Shown in pieces: positions 8,503-19,045 of a DNA stretch of 64,000 nt (position 1 is the first letter of the stretch; each line of letters opens with the position of its first letter). The stretch comes from Jaltomata sinuosa. Taxonomy: Eukaryota; Streptophyta; Magnoliopsida; Solanales; Solanaceae. Under the pieces are notes generated by a model. It had not been told where the DNA came from, did not search any database, and saw nothing but the letters and a program-made list of their open reading frames with translations. Made by a program: the position numbers and the translations under genes. Location: assembly GCA_003996215.1 (NCBI GenBank), contig QJPP01000002.1:1550001-1614000 (forward strand). Reading direction: 5' to 3'.

Positions 8503-11411
8503 TCATTTAGTCAGCAACGGGTTCTCCTCTAAATCAGATTCTCTTTTACGTCTATAAGAATAGAACGAATCAACAGCTACTCTCCCAACCCTTCTATGTT
8601 TTCTCGTCCTTTTGCTTTGACCTCTTTTCCTTCCCTTTTCAGCTGCAGGTTGAGCCATAGGGACATAACTGAGCCATGCCAGTGGTAGTAAAGCTGCAAC
8701 AAACTGGATAAGAATCCCAATATCCAGACTCGAGTAGTTACCAGATGTTATACCAAGGAAAGAAGCCAAGGCAACACCTAAAAACCCGCTAAATATTGAT
8801 GAAAAACACAGAGCTGATGCCAAGAAAGACATGAGAGATCCTTCAAACCCCGATGGAGCCAAACTTGCAAACAACACATGAAACGGTAAGAGCTTAAATA
8901 TTGCAATAGTTTCTGCTAGACCCGAGAAGCAAAGAGCAAACCATTCATTTGGAATTCCCAATTTAAGATTAAGCTGCTTAACAAGTACAAGGTCAAGAAG
9001 AAGAGAAGCAGCATATGTAATCTGCACAATGCCAATTAGTTTTCTCATCGGAACCCTTTTGCCAAACCGGTCATAAAAGACTGTCAAAGAAAGAAGCAAC
9101 AATTGGCCTATCACCTTTGACATCCCTATAACTGACGGATCAAGATTTAGGCATTGTGTCTGATAACAAAAGATAGATCCGGAGAGGACCGGGACTGCTA
9201 AAATTGACATAACAATCCATATAAGAGGACGAGCAATACTTTCGTCTGTAACAGCTACCATAAGATCTGAATACTGTTTCCTAAATATTTCCGTGATTGG
9301 TTCCCTAACAACAGAATAATTTGATGATTGAGCTAAACCAAGAGACTCTTCTCTGGTCGCTGAAGTTACTACTAATTGCAGAGCAAGCAGAGCAGAAAAG
9401 GCTAGAAACATTAACTTAGGTTGCTGTGTTTTGAGTAGGAAATATCCTCCAATCAAGTTACCTAAAATTCCACCAGCAGCTGAAGCCATAAAAGCATAAG
9501 ACTGTAGACCCGGCATTCTGTTTCTTTGACCATATTCAGCCACTAGAGCATCTTTGGCAACTTCTGTGACGGACGCTCCAACGTTGCTAAGTAGAACACA
9601 TCCCAAAAGAGCAGGAAGCGCTTCACTTGCAGCTGACGTTAATGCCAATTGACCCCATGCCAATACCTGGAGTAAAACTGAAAAACCACATATTAGTGCT
9701 TGTACAATATTTATACAGAGAGATTCTACTTTGTACGTCACTATATTTATAACAAAAACATGAATAGTTAAACCAACAATTTCGTCAACCACCTCAACTT
9801 CTTCACACACACAAACAACAAAAGAAAAAATAAGAAAAGGAAAGGAAAACGCCTAATAGCAAGGAACGAGATAAGTAAAATTTGCAAAAGAAGCAATTCA
9901 ACTAAAGAAAGCTTTAATGCATATTGGATTATTTTCATCTAGCTACCGAGAACATTAGCTTTATTGGTTCGCAATAGGTGAACTCTCAAACCAACCGATA
10001 AATATTCTGTGTTCATAAATCCCGATAACATTTAGAGTCAAAGGAATTAAAACAGGCGCACTTCAAAACAAATTTTAGAACTTGTCTCAAAGGTTCTAGT
10101 ACTTACAATTTTGACTTGCTACACTAAATTACATCCATTGTACCCAGTCCTCCCAACCAGGGTAGCTAGGGTACTGGAAGGGGATTCATATCGAAGAATT
10201 ACACTATCTTTTTTACCCCTCCCTAGGAGCTCCCACCCGCTTTGCTCCCTTGGTGACTCGAACTCACAACCTTAGGGTTGGAAGTGAGAGTGCAGCTTAA
10301 CATCCGAGCAACTCCCTCTTGTCAAAATTATTTTTTTATGTATATATAGTAGATATTGAACCCCCCTTGGCTTCTACGTATGTTCACTTCTATATATTTT
10401 GAATCCCCTTAGTGAAAATCCTGGTTCCGTCACTGCTCCCCACGAAGTGAGGCTTTCAAATCTCTTTAATCTCGTGACCTTCAACTTCCAAGTAGTGAAT
10501 TTGAAAGGGTATTGCTTGCTTTCCACAAAAAATCAGTATCTTATCTATAGAAACTTTTCCTATTGTTAGAGGAAACTAAAAGCTGCTGCTAACTTTATTC
10601 CAACCACCTTTACACTCAAGGAACCTCTTTGCTTTTGTAGTCAACTTACCAGAATCAAAAACAAAAGTGGAAAAAAGGACCAACAAAAAAACACCAACAC
10701 CACACACAAAAATAAGGTAAACTGCTAAATCTTGAAATTCCAGAAGAAGAAAAAAGAAACAAATATAGCAGCAAAGGCCAAAGATATGACAAATCAAATA
10801 AAACAATTATAGCAAAATATGAAGTACAAAATATTACCTCCAAGGGAAATATAAGGTATTCTATGAGCACCACCAATATAAACAGCATCAGACAAAATTC
10901 CATAAATAGGCTTAGCAACCATAGGCAAATTTCCAAAATTCTGCACAAGCTGCAATGTTGATGGATGCATATTCATTCCATGAGCCATATGAAAATTAAG
11001 AGCCAACCAAGGAAAACACCTAAACCCCTGTACCCAATACCCAACCCCACACAAAATTGCCATATGTTGAGAAAAAAAACCATTCTTCTCCTCAAAGATC
11101 ACTTTTTTCTTGGCCTTCTCAACTTGCTCAACTTGTTGGGGTGCTAATATCTTTATCAGATGAGTTTTGGGCTTCCATGGTGTGTCAATGGTGGAAGGAT
11201 TTTGATGCTGACAACATGATAAAGATTGTTTTTTTCTCAAATCTTGGACATTGGGCAATAAATGGTTTCCACTGGAAACAACTGAACAAATCATTGTGGA
11301 AGGATTTTGGTGCTGACAACATGATAAAGATTGGATTTTTATGAAATTTTGGACATTGGGGAATAATGGGTTTCCACTGGAAACTACTGAACAAAACATG
11401 ATTTTATGCAA
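8503..11411 (-). CDS. folate-biopterin transporter, probably plastidial
   Basis: Two coding exons, 11411-10838 and 9677-8503, joined in phase as 'ISLG|VLLQVLAWG' (donor GGAG/GTAATA, acceptor TTTTTCAG). The 582-residue product belongs to the BT1/FBT branch of the major facilitator superfamily, which moves folates or pterins across plastid and other membranes. Visible family signatures are 'KPIYGILSDAVYIGGAHR' after the first membrane helix, 'GASVTEVAKDALVAEYGQ', 'SYAFMASAAGGILGNLIGGY', 'GRKRGQSKR' near the basic C-terminus, and about twelve hydrophobic segments. The first roughly 100 residues are a polar, Ser-rich leader like a plastid transit peptide, and contain an in-frame tandem duplication (separate entry). 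The start at 11411 is the first in-frame ATG; the next one, inside the second repeat, would give a shorter leader. Closest in layout to the Arabidopsis chloroplastic FBT group; the exact orthologue is not settled. Confidence 0.9.
10125..10325 (-). mobile_element. tRNA-derived SINE in the transporter intron
   Basis: Read minus, it starts near 'GGGAGTTGCTCGGATGTTAA' and has a clear box-B-like promoter 'GTGAGTTCGAGTCACCAAGG', followed by 'GGGAGCTCCTAGGGAGGGG'. That is the head-and-body order of a tRNA-derived SINE. The tail is not clear. Confidence 0.6.
10345..10440 (-). repeat. dispersed repeat with 'TGACGGAACCAGGATTTTCA' end
   Basis: Read minus, 'AGTGACGGAACCAGGATTTT' is followed by 'CACTAAGGGGATTCAAAATA' and 'GGGGGGTTCAATATCTACTA'. 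This is a well-known type of dispersed sequence in Solanaceae genomes. A weaker relative is at 40918-40990. I cannot assign a class. Confidence 0.45.
11191..11397 (-). repeat. 105-bp in-frame tandem duplication in the transporter leader
   Basis: Two copies, 11191-11295 and 11296 to about 11397, share the order 'gtggaaggatttt(g/t)', 'tgctgacaacatgataaaga', 'ttggacattggg(g/c)aataa', 'tttccactggaaac'. The period is 105 bp, or 35 codons, so the reading frame is kept. At protein level each copy contains 'CSVVSSGN', 'LFPNVQ' or 'LLPNVQ', and 'QSLSCCQHQNPST'. Differences between the copies show it is not brand-new. Confidence 0.9.
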
Positions 11412-11674
11412 AAGGGTGTTTTTTCTTGAATAAAAACTTTCAAAGAAGATGAGAAAAAGAGCAGTTTTTGGTTCTTGATTTGGGATAAATTTCTGAATCT
11501 TTATAATAATAATTGTAGAGAAGAGAGGAATTTAGAAGATAATAGGGATCAGAAAACATGATTTTGTTTTATAGTTTCTATTAAAAAAATTCTCCAAATC
11601 AGTGTGGGAGAAGGATTATTAGTTTTTTTAAAAGAAATAAGGAGAGGGTTCCAGCTGATACCTTGGACAACAGC

Positions 11675-12692
11675 GAGAAAATAATCAAAATTTCCTTAAT
11701 GTATACGTGTTAACTTTACTTTGGTCCATAATATATTTCACTTTATTGAAATAGTCCTTAATATATAACAAAAGTGTTTATTTTGGTCCTTTGCCCTAAA
11801 CCTAACAGATTTATAAAAAATAAGGTGTTAACTTTAACAATGGGCCCCACGTGACTAACAAAATTCACCATTGTTGTCTTCTTTATTAGCTCTAAAGAAA
11901 GAATTTCATGAAATCTAACACCATTTTGTCTTTTATTTCCAACAAAATTTGTTATTTCTCTATTTTTTTTCCGTCCAAAACTCACTATTTTCTTTAGCAA
12001 ATTTTTGCAGCTTCCACTCTTATTTCTCATTGTTCTAAATTGATTTCCTTATGCAGCAATTGACATGGAATCAACATGAATTTTCAAACTCAATTTAATT
12101 CTCCAATACTCTGTCTAACATTGCTGAAAATGGGGGAAACATACAAGTAAAACTCCAATTCAGGAGTCAATTTTTTTTCACTATTTGAGCTCACAAAAAC
12201 AGATCCTCATTGCAATTTAGCAAGAAAACTATCATGCAATTTCAAGATTATTCGAATTAACACGTTTGTTAGCTTAGATGACTCAAAATCAATTAAAAGT
12301 TCCAGCCTTTTTTTCCTTATTTTGTGTAAGGAAGGAGTCACTATTAGGCTATTAGCTACTACAACTAACTAGCAAGCAAACTCAATCCGCCAGCCCAAAG
12401 AAACTGTTGCGAATTCAGAAAAGAGAATTAGCAAAGTAGAAAAAATGATGTTAGATGTCATGGAACTCTTTCTTTGAAGCTAACAAAGAAGACAATAATG
12501 GTGTATTTTAGCTATGTGGGGCCCATCGTTAAATTTAACACCCTTTTTTTGATAAATCTATTAGGTTTAGGATAAAAAATCAAAATAAATATCTTTTATT
12601 ATACATTAAGAACCATTTCAATCAAATGAAAGATATTAAGGACCAAAGTAAAGCAACACATATACATTAAGGACCATTTTGGTCATTTTCTA
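11675..12692. mobile_element. Mutator-like (MULE) non-autonomous element with long TIRs
   Basis: 1018 bp flanked by a perfect 9-bp duplication GACAACAGC (11666-11674 and 12693-12701), the length typical of Mutator-like elements. The ends form inverted repeats of about 270 bp: 'CTTAATGTATACGTGTTAA' on the left pairs with 'CTTAATGTATATGTGTTG' on the right strand, and both carry 'CTTTACTTTGGTCC', 'CCTAAACCTAA(C/T)AGATTTAT', 'ATGGGCCCCAC' and 'TTGTCTTCTTT'. No transposase frame is present. It lies about 260 bp upstream of the transporter start codon. Confidence 0.88.
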
Positions 12693-12828
12693 GACAACAG
12701 CTTAGGCCTGTTCTTTTTCTATGGAGATTTGAAGGGACCCATTCACGTACCCCCTATACTGCGTTTGTACCACACGCGCCAAATTTTCTTTATATATGTC
12801 AAAAAATTATACTATAAGTAGACATATA

Positions 12829-13598
12829 GGGGGCGTTATGTTTGATTTCAAATCAGCGTTTATTTATGAAAACTTATAAGAATATTTCAATTTCAAATCT
12901 CAGTTTATTCAAAAAAAATAAAAATATATATCTATATTACTTGTATTTTTATTACATCTTTTTCTGGTCATTTTTTATCTTAAATCGGGGGTCTATCAGA
13001 AACAAATTTTTTACCTCACCTCTGAGATAAAGATACGGCTGCGTACATTCTATCCTCCCCGGACATCACTTTGTGAAAATACACTAGGTATGTTGTTGTT
13101 GTTGTTGTTATAGTTTCTTCAAAAAGTAGGATTTCAAATTGTGATTTTATTTTTCAAAATATAAAATTTGCTCCATAAATTTATATGAAAAAAAAAGAGA
13201 CCCCTTCTAAATTTATATATAAAAAAGACTCATGTTTGATGTGAAGAAATTGTTTGTGTTATTCGAAAGAATTATATTAAAGAATAATTATTTAATGAGC
13301 ATTAAAATTATAAAATTACGTGCATTTGAAAGTTTATAAAAGTATGTAATCATAGATATTTATTTAGAAAAGGAGACGAGGAGATATGTGATTTATTAAT
13401 GCGGCGCCTTAAGATATTTTGATACGTTTATGAATTATGATTTACTTATTTGGTAAAATTATCTAAGAGTTGAGAAAGATTTAATAATTTTCACAAATTA
13501 TGAAATTAATATTTATGAGAGAAAAATATTGTACAACTTAAGAAATTCAAATACATGCAAAATAAAATTTCAATTTCAAATCATGTTCAAATAGATCC
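12829..13598. mobile_element. AT-rich MITE-like element interrupted by a LINE tail
   Basis: The left end 'GGGGGCGTTATGTTTGATTT' and the right end, 'TTCAAATCATGTTCAAATAG' on the plus strand, are imperfect inverted repeats. Similar ends enclose the element at 20743-20985. A TS-type tail (12940-13112) sits inside. Confidence 0.5.
12940..13112 (+). repeat. TS-type retroelement 3' end (5'-truncated RTE LINE)
   Basis: Plus orientation: 'TATCTTAAATCGGGGGTCTA', 'TATCAGAAACAAA', 'CTCACCTCTGAGATAAAG', 'CTGCGTACATTCTATCCTCC', 'ACACTAGGTATGTTG' and (TTG)5. There is no tRNA-like head. Confidence 0.8.
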
Positions 13599-14569
13599 TT
13601 AGACAATATTCACAATAACTACAATATATTTAATGTATTTTACATGTAAAATCTGAAGAGATAGAGTGTACATATATCTTATCTTTGTCTCGTGAAGGTA
13701 GAATGATCGTAAATGAAAAGGTTTTGAGAGTTAGAAGTTATATTTGAAGACAAGAAATCTGTAATTGAAAATTATCATTTGATCACTTAAATTACTTCCC
13801 AAATACGGGGTAAGTTTTTAATTTGTAAATGTTGAACTTAAGCATCTACAAATACTAAATTATTTTTTATGGCCAAGCAAACATATTATATTCTCTTAAT
13901 AATTCTGAATAAAAAGTCAAGAGTTTTTCCTAATGTTGAGATCATTGATCCAAGTTTTTCTGCAAAATAGTGAAACTAGTTTGGAGATTATAATTCTTAA
14001 AATGTACAAATTTTAATTCATAACGGCACTTAGTATTCTATAAATATGCCGGCATGCCTTTTCATCTATTTGTTTAATCTACTACTTTTAATAGCTATTT
14101 AACAAACTTTTTCTTAATTTTGCAAATATGAACTTCATAATGTACCTCTAAAAAAATTCCCTCTTATATAATTTAAATATTATGACTTAGAAATTTCTAT
14201 TTCTATTTCACGTAATTCAATAATCAGGATAAATGATTTTCTTTTCATTATTTTGATAAAGAAATTCTTAACATGGAATGTTTCCTTCTTAATTGAGTTT
14301 CTACGTGAATTTAGATTAATCGAATCGTGATTGATAGATTCTAGATATCATATGATTAAATTAAAAGTTATACTTATATGTCACACTCCTATGACACTAT
14401 TTGAGATCTTGTCCCAAGGAAATAAAAGATTTGAAATTTATTGATTTTAGATTCTAATTACTATGGATTATTGAGTTTTATATTAATAATTTATATTATT
14501 ACAATATTATAAAATAATAAACTAAAATTATTGAACTAATTCGTCAACTCTATATTTGAAGCATCTTTT
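13599..14569. other. AT-rich spacer, nothing recognised
   Basis: No coding signal, TIR, tail or tandem structure stands out in this stretch. Confidence 0.4.
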
Positions 14570-15240
14570 GAGGAGTCAACAAAGAAATATGCAGACACGT
14601 GATGAACTACGGGTCTTAATAATTAGTATTCCCAATTTATTGGAATAAAAAAACTAACATGTGATCAGTGACTTAATTAATATACTGTATATGGTATATG
14701 TTCTTGATTTGAAACATTAATTAATTTCACTAATTTATCAAACTCAATAACTCACAATCATGTGCATAGAGGATAAATTGAGAGCAGAAGAAAAAGAAAA
14801 ATAGAAGAAAAGACCATTGAAAAAAGATTTTAAAGTAGAAAAATGAAAGAAAAAAAAAAGAGATTATTTTGCCAATTAGAAAATTAAATGGGTTTATCCG
14901 CCAATTTTCCTCTAATCAAACGCTCTTTCTTGTAATAATAAACATGTTTTCCCTCTACTATATATTTTAAATTTAACATACTTACCTTCAATATACGAAC
15001 TACAGATGATGAGATAATTTATTAATTAATCAAAAAAATTATGTATATATAATTGAGAGGGGTAAATCGCTCTCTATAAAAACTTTATTAATATTTTTCA
15101 AGATTCAGATATAAAACTTCTTGCTAGGAGTGAATTTTTTTTGATTATCTCACTACATGTTAATTCGATGTTCATCAACAACAATTTAGAGTTACTTTCT
15201 CTTACGAAAATGCTACAAAGAAAAACCTAATGTAATATCT
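14570..15240. repeat. copy A of an old local duplication
   Basis: The order of short blocks here matches 17790-18720: 'acatgtgatcagtgactta', 'gaaacattaattaatttcac', 'cctctactatatattttaaa', 'cttcaatatacgaacta', 'tctcactacatgttaatt', 'agagttactttctcttacg' and 'atgctacaaagaaaaa'. Identity is interrupted but collinear. Confidence 0.7.
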
Positions 15241-16600
15241 CGTATTTTCGAGCTAAGATTTGATACGTTTAAATGTGAATAACTTGATCCAAGCCCGGAG
15301 AATATGATTGTGTAATTGTGTTATTATCCAAGTTTGAAATGGTATAGCACAAGGTTAGAATTAAAAGAAATTGAAAAAGGGAAAAAAACTCATATATATT
15401 ATATTAGATATAATATTACAATTTATACCAATAGATTTTAGTTTTCAATACCTACCATAAGTTTTCTAACAAAATCTATCAACTTAATAAAATCCAAAAA
15501 GAAAAAAACATAATCAGGTGCAACAAAATCCCTGAAAGAATGATTGAAGGATATTAATCGACCCAAAAATATCTCTTATATCATAAAAGGAACATATCTT
15601 CTCTCTCCTATATCTCCCCTGTATCATAATTTCCTTATTTTACTCATTTCTATTATCACTTTGGTTGATATCAACTTTTATACTTAATTAGATTTGAAAA
15701 TTATTAAATCATCACGCCATACATATCAAATTGTATATCAATTTCATACGTTGAAAGTTGAGAATATGAAAAATCATTTGTGTATGCAATGAACATACAA
15801 TCTGGTGGTATAATGTTTCATGTACATATCAATTTTATACCAAATATATATATATCGAGACATTATGAAAATAAATTACATTTTATGTATGTAATTGGTA
15901 TACAAACTATTTTCAATGTATGTATAATATAGTCATTAAATTAATCAATGGATATTAGCATAGAGTGTCTTAGATAATATCACACAAAAATCGTATCATA
16001 TAATTGAAATTATTCATTTTGATGTAATTTATTATAACATATAATGAATTTTAGAAGAGAGAAGAAAAATATTTATGAATTGCAGAGAAAAAAAATTAAT
16101 TTAGTTGAATAATGATAATTGAAAATCCCTAAATTTAAGCCTACTAAATCAAATAGAAAATAAAATTCGGATAAATATAGAAATAAGACTAAGAGAGAAA
16201 AAAAAGATTTTATTTTGTAATTATCTTCCTTAATTATAATGAGATATTTAGTGGGTCTCATTTTTGATTTGTTCCTTAATTAAGTAGCATTAAAAAAGGT
16301 TATAATTAAATATAATAAAAAAATAATAACTAATTTTTAGATTCTGATATGACTTGTAATTAAATTAGTATTTTAATAATTTTAAAAAAAAATGATATAT
16401 ATAACGTAATAAAGAGTCTTAAACTATTATCTAAAATAGTTTTCTCATTGAAAAAAACTAAATTTAGGAAAATTGGGCCAAGATAGGGCTAACTAGGAAT
16501 GCGATGGCATATATAAGTGAAATGTGGATTGCATGTACAACTGCACGTGGAAGGCAAATTACAAGCTTCAATCATTAATATGCAACAAAACTCATACTAT
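15241..16600. other. AT-rich spacer, nothing recognised
   Basis: Very AT-rich with a few repeated 'tatatcaattt' strings. No gene or bounded element could be supported. Confidence 0.4.
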
Positions 16601-16798
16601 GAGTCCGTTTGAATTAATTTATTTTAAGTGTTTTTTAAGTTAAATATCTTTTAAGTTATTTATAGTATTTGAATAAGGTAAAAAAATATTTTTAAACACT
16701 TAATTTTAAGTTAAAATAGCAAAAAAAAGCTAAAAGCTAAAAGCTGAAATTTCCAACTTAAAAAAAATAACTTAAAATAAGCTTATCCAAACAGGCTC
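16601..16798. mobile_element. 198-bp MITE with 3-bp TSD
   Basis: Inverted ends 'GAGTCCGTTTGAATTAATTT' and (reverse strand) 'GAGCCTGTTTGGATAAGCTT', both followed by 'ATTTTAAGT', flanked by the duplicated triplet TAT (16598-16600, 16799-16801). Small size and lack of coding capacity fit a non-autonomous DNA transposon. The termini match those at 18208-18687. Confidence 0.8.
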
Positions 16799-16934
16799 TA
16801 TACGTACAAACTGCATGTCACATCGTATATATACATATGTGGAGGTAAAAAATTCATGCTTAGGAGTTCATGTGAGGAGCAACATATATATGGACCACGT
16901 GTATCCATCTTAAGTCGAGTATTTTGATTCACAC

Positions 16935-17335
16935 ATTTTGTACATGAGACACCTTCGTCGTAAGGTGTGGAGGACGCGAATTAAGGTAAAAAGTTAGTAG
17001 GCAAGAATACATTTATACCGTAAGTAGGAATATTTTTGTTTTGTTCTTCGTACTAGTAGTTATAGTACTACACTTGTAGTTTCTTGTTCTTGAATTTCTT
17101 GTAATATTATTTTGTGGTAGTATTATTCTGTTATTATATGTTGTTTTGCTACTACGTATCTATTGTCTCTCGTATTTTTATTACGTCTTTTTCTAGACTA
17201 TTTTTGTCTTGAGTCAGGGGTCTATCGAAAATAAGCTCTCTACTTCATCTCTAAAGTAAAGATATAGATTGCGTACACTCTATCCTCATATCCTACATTA
17301 TAATGTGAGAATACACTGAGTATTTTATTGTCGTA
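16935..17335 (+). mobile_element. 5'-truncated RTE-type LINE with TS-like tail
   Basis: The first 50 bases still encode the last residues of the LINE protein, 'RKVWRTRIKVKS' and a stop. A 3' UTR follows, and then the TS-like tail at about 17190-17335 ('GGGGTCTATCGAAAATAAGC', 'TTGCGTACACTCTATCCTC', 'ATACACTGAGTATTTTATTG'). It interrupts sequence that is continuous at about 18730-18770 (second copy of the local duplication). Confidence 0.75.
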
Positions 17336-17429
17336 AATATTCCTTCCACACACTGTTCACTCACGTGTCAAGATTAAATTCATAAATCATGAACATATTA
17401 AAATCCATTACAAAAGCACCACTGCATGC

Positions 17430-17760
17430 AATCCATGCAACATTGGAAAATAGGACATTATAATAAGATGATATTAACAGCATCAAAGATGTTTTAAACT
17501 AAATTTCAGTAAAAAAATCTTTACCAAAATCAAAAATGAAAAATAATAGAAAGAAAATTCGAAAGACTTAGATTTATGTTTAAACAGAATTACAATTATA
17601 TCATCTAAAATCTTTGAACTAAAATCAACCAAGAAAAGATTGCATCTTCAAATATGCAAAAAGTACTCTAAAAAGGATAAGAAAGAAACTAAAAAATTAT
17701 AGGAAAAAATTACAATCAATTAGATAAATTAAACTTCTTTAAATTTCGAAATTTAAAAGA
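17430..17760. repeat. degenerate copy of intronic sequence of the Ser/Pro-rich gene
   Basis: Blocks such as 'catcaaagatgttttaaact', 'agaaagaaaattcgaaag', 'aagaaaagattgcatcttc' and 'aaatatgcaaaa' occur in the same order at about 19515-19620 within the minus-strand gene. This suggests the 3' part of that gene belonged to the locally duplicated block. Confidence 0.55.
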
Positions 17761-17789
17761 TGTCACATAAACTAAAACGAAAGAAGTAT

Positions 17790-18720
17790 TACGTAATCAA
17801 CGAAGAAGACTTCGACATCGACATGTGATGTGACCACTGAGTTAATATATGCGGTATGTTCTTAATTAATTCTAATTGTGATCATGAAACATTAATTAAT
17901 TCTAATTGTGATCATGAAACATTAATTAATTTCACTACTCTAATCAACATTCTTCTTGAAATATAAAGACGTTTTCTCTCTCGATTATATATTTTTAATT
18001 TAACATAGTCACTACTTCAATATAGCTAGCTAGGAACTATAGATGAGATATTTTATCTTAAAAAAAATACTGTACGTATATAACTGTGAGAAGCAAATCG
18101 ATCTCTTAATTCAAATTTGAAACATCTTATTAGAAGTGAAAAGATCTCGATCATCTCACTATATGTTAATTTAATATTAATCAACAACAATTAATTAGAG
18201 TTACTTTGAGCCTTTTTGGATAGGATTAAAATCTGGTACCAGATTTTAATCTATTTTTTAGTTTTTTCAGGTGTTTGGTAAAGTAAAAAAACAATTAAAA
18301 AAAAACTAAAAACTGATTAAAAAAAGCTAAAAGCTGGATCCAGCTTTCTGCTTTCAGCTTAAAATTCTTTTTAAATTTGACTAATACATTTACCCTTTTA
18401 TCCCATATAATTTTTTCTAATTCCAACACTACCCTCACTTTTCAGCCGTAAAATATATGGAATTACTCTCTTTTCTCTCATTCTCACCTGCTTCTCTATT
18501 TTTCCATTTCTTCTACAATAAAAAAGTGTTTGACAACACTTGTTTACCAAACACATTAACAATTTATTTTTTTTAATTTCAGCACCTTTTATCCAAACAC
18601 TTACCTACTTATTTATAAACACTTATTTTCAACTTTTAATCACATTGCTTAAAAGCTATTATTTTTAAAGCAAATCCAAACAAGCTCTTTCTCTCACGAC
18701 AATGCTCCAAAGAAAAATGC
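17790..18720. repeat. copy B of the old local duplication
   Basis: Collinear with 14570-15240. It carries a later 480-bp MITE insertion (18208-18687) and a 27-bp tandem repeat near 17868-17925 ('attctaattgtgatcatgaa' twice). Confidence 0.7.
18208..18687. mobile_element. 480-bp MITE inserted in copy B
   Basis: Inverted ends 'GAGCCTTTTTGGAT' and (reverse strand) 'GAGCTTGTTTGGAT', flanked by TTT on both sides (18205-18207, 18688-18690). Copy A at about 15195 still has the uninterrupted 'agttactttctcttacg', so the empty site is visible. The interior has nested palindromes around 'ctggtaccag' and 'agctggatccagct'. Confidence 0.85.
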
Positions 18721-19045
18721 ATCTTGGAGTCAATATTTTTGACACACATTTTGTACATGAGACATGCATATATGATAATGATACTATATAATAAGCAATA
18801 TATTTTACACAACTAACTCTCAACATTAAAAAGGAAAATAGAACATATTCTACAACTGTTATAAGATGATATTAACAAATTAGAATAGCAAAAAAAAAAA
18901 AAAAAGGGAAGGAACACTAAGCTATTTCACTAAAACTAACATGTAACGTATTCATGAATATTATTTTTGTATGAATATGAAACAATTCCTGTTGGGACGA
19001 TTGAAAGATCTCCATGCATGTATGCCAAATCACCAGCTTCCACCC
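18721..19045. other. 3' flank of the Ser/Pro-rich gene
   Basis: Second copy of sequence also seen at 16915-16945 and 17440-17480. An open frame on the minus strand (19054-18936) exists but would need a one-base phase shift to be spliced to the gene. Confidence 0.4.

Larger units (their letters stand above)
9678..10837 (-). other. intron of the folate-biopterin transporter gene
   Basis: 1160-bp intron that restores the reading frame exactly. It contains a tRNA-derived SINE (10125-10325) and, next to it, part of a dispersed repeat. Reading frames inside it run through the splice sites and are not genes. Confidence 0.85.

Noticed and set aside
9678..9810. Longer N-terminal version of transporter exon 2 starting at 9810
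   Set aside because: The residues before 9677 are intron: a TTTTTCAG acceptor and the conserved 'ISLGVLLQ' junction fix the exon border.
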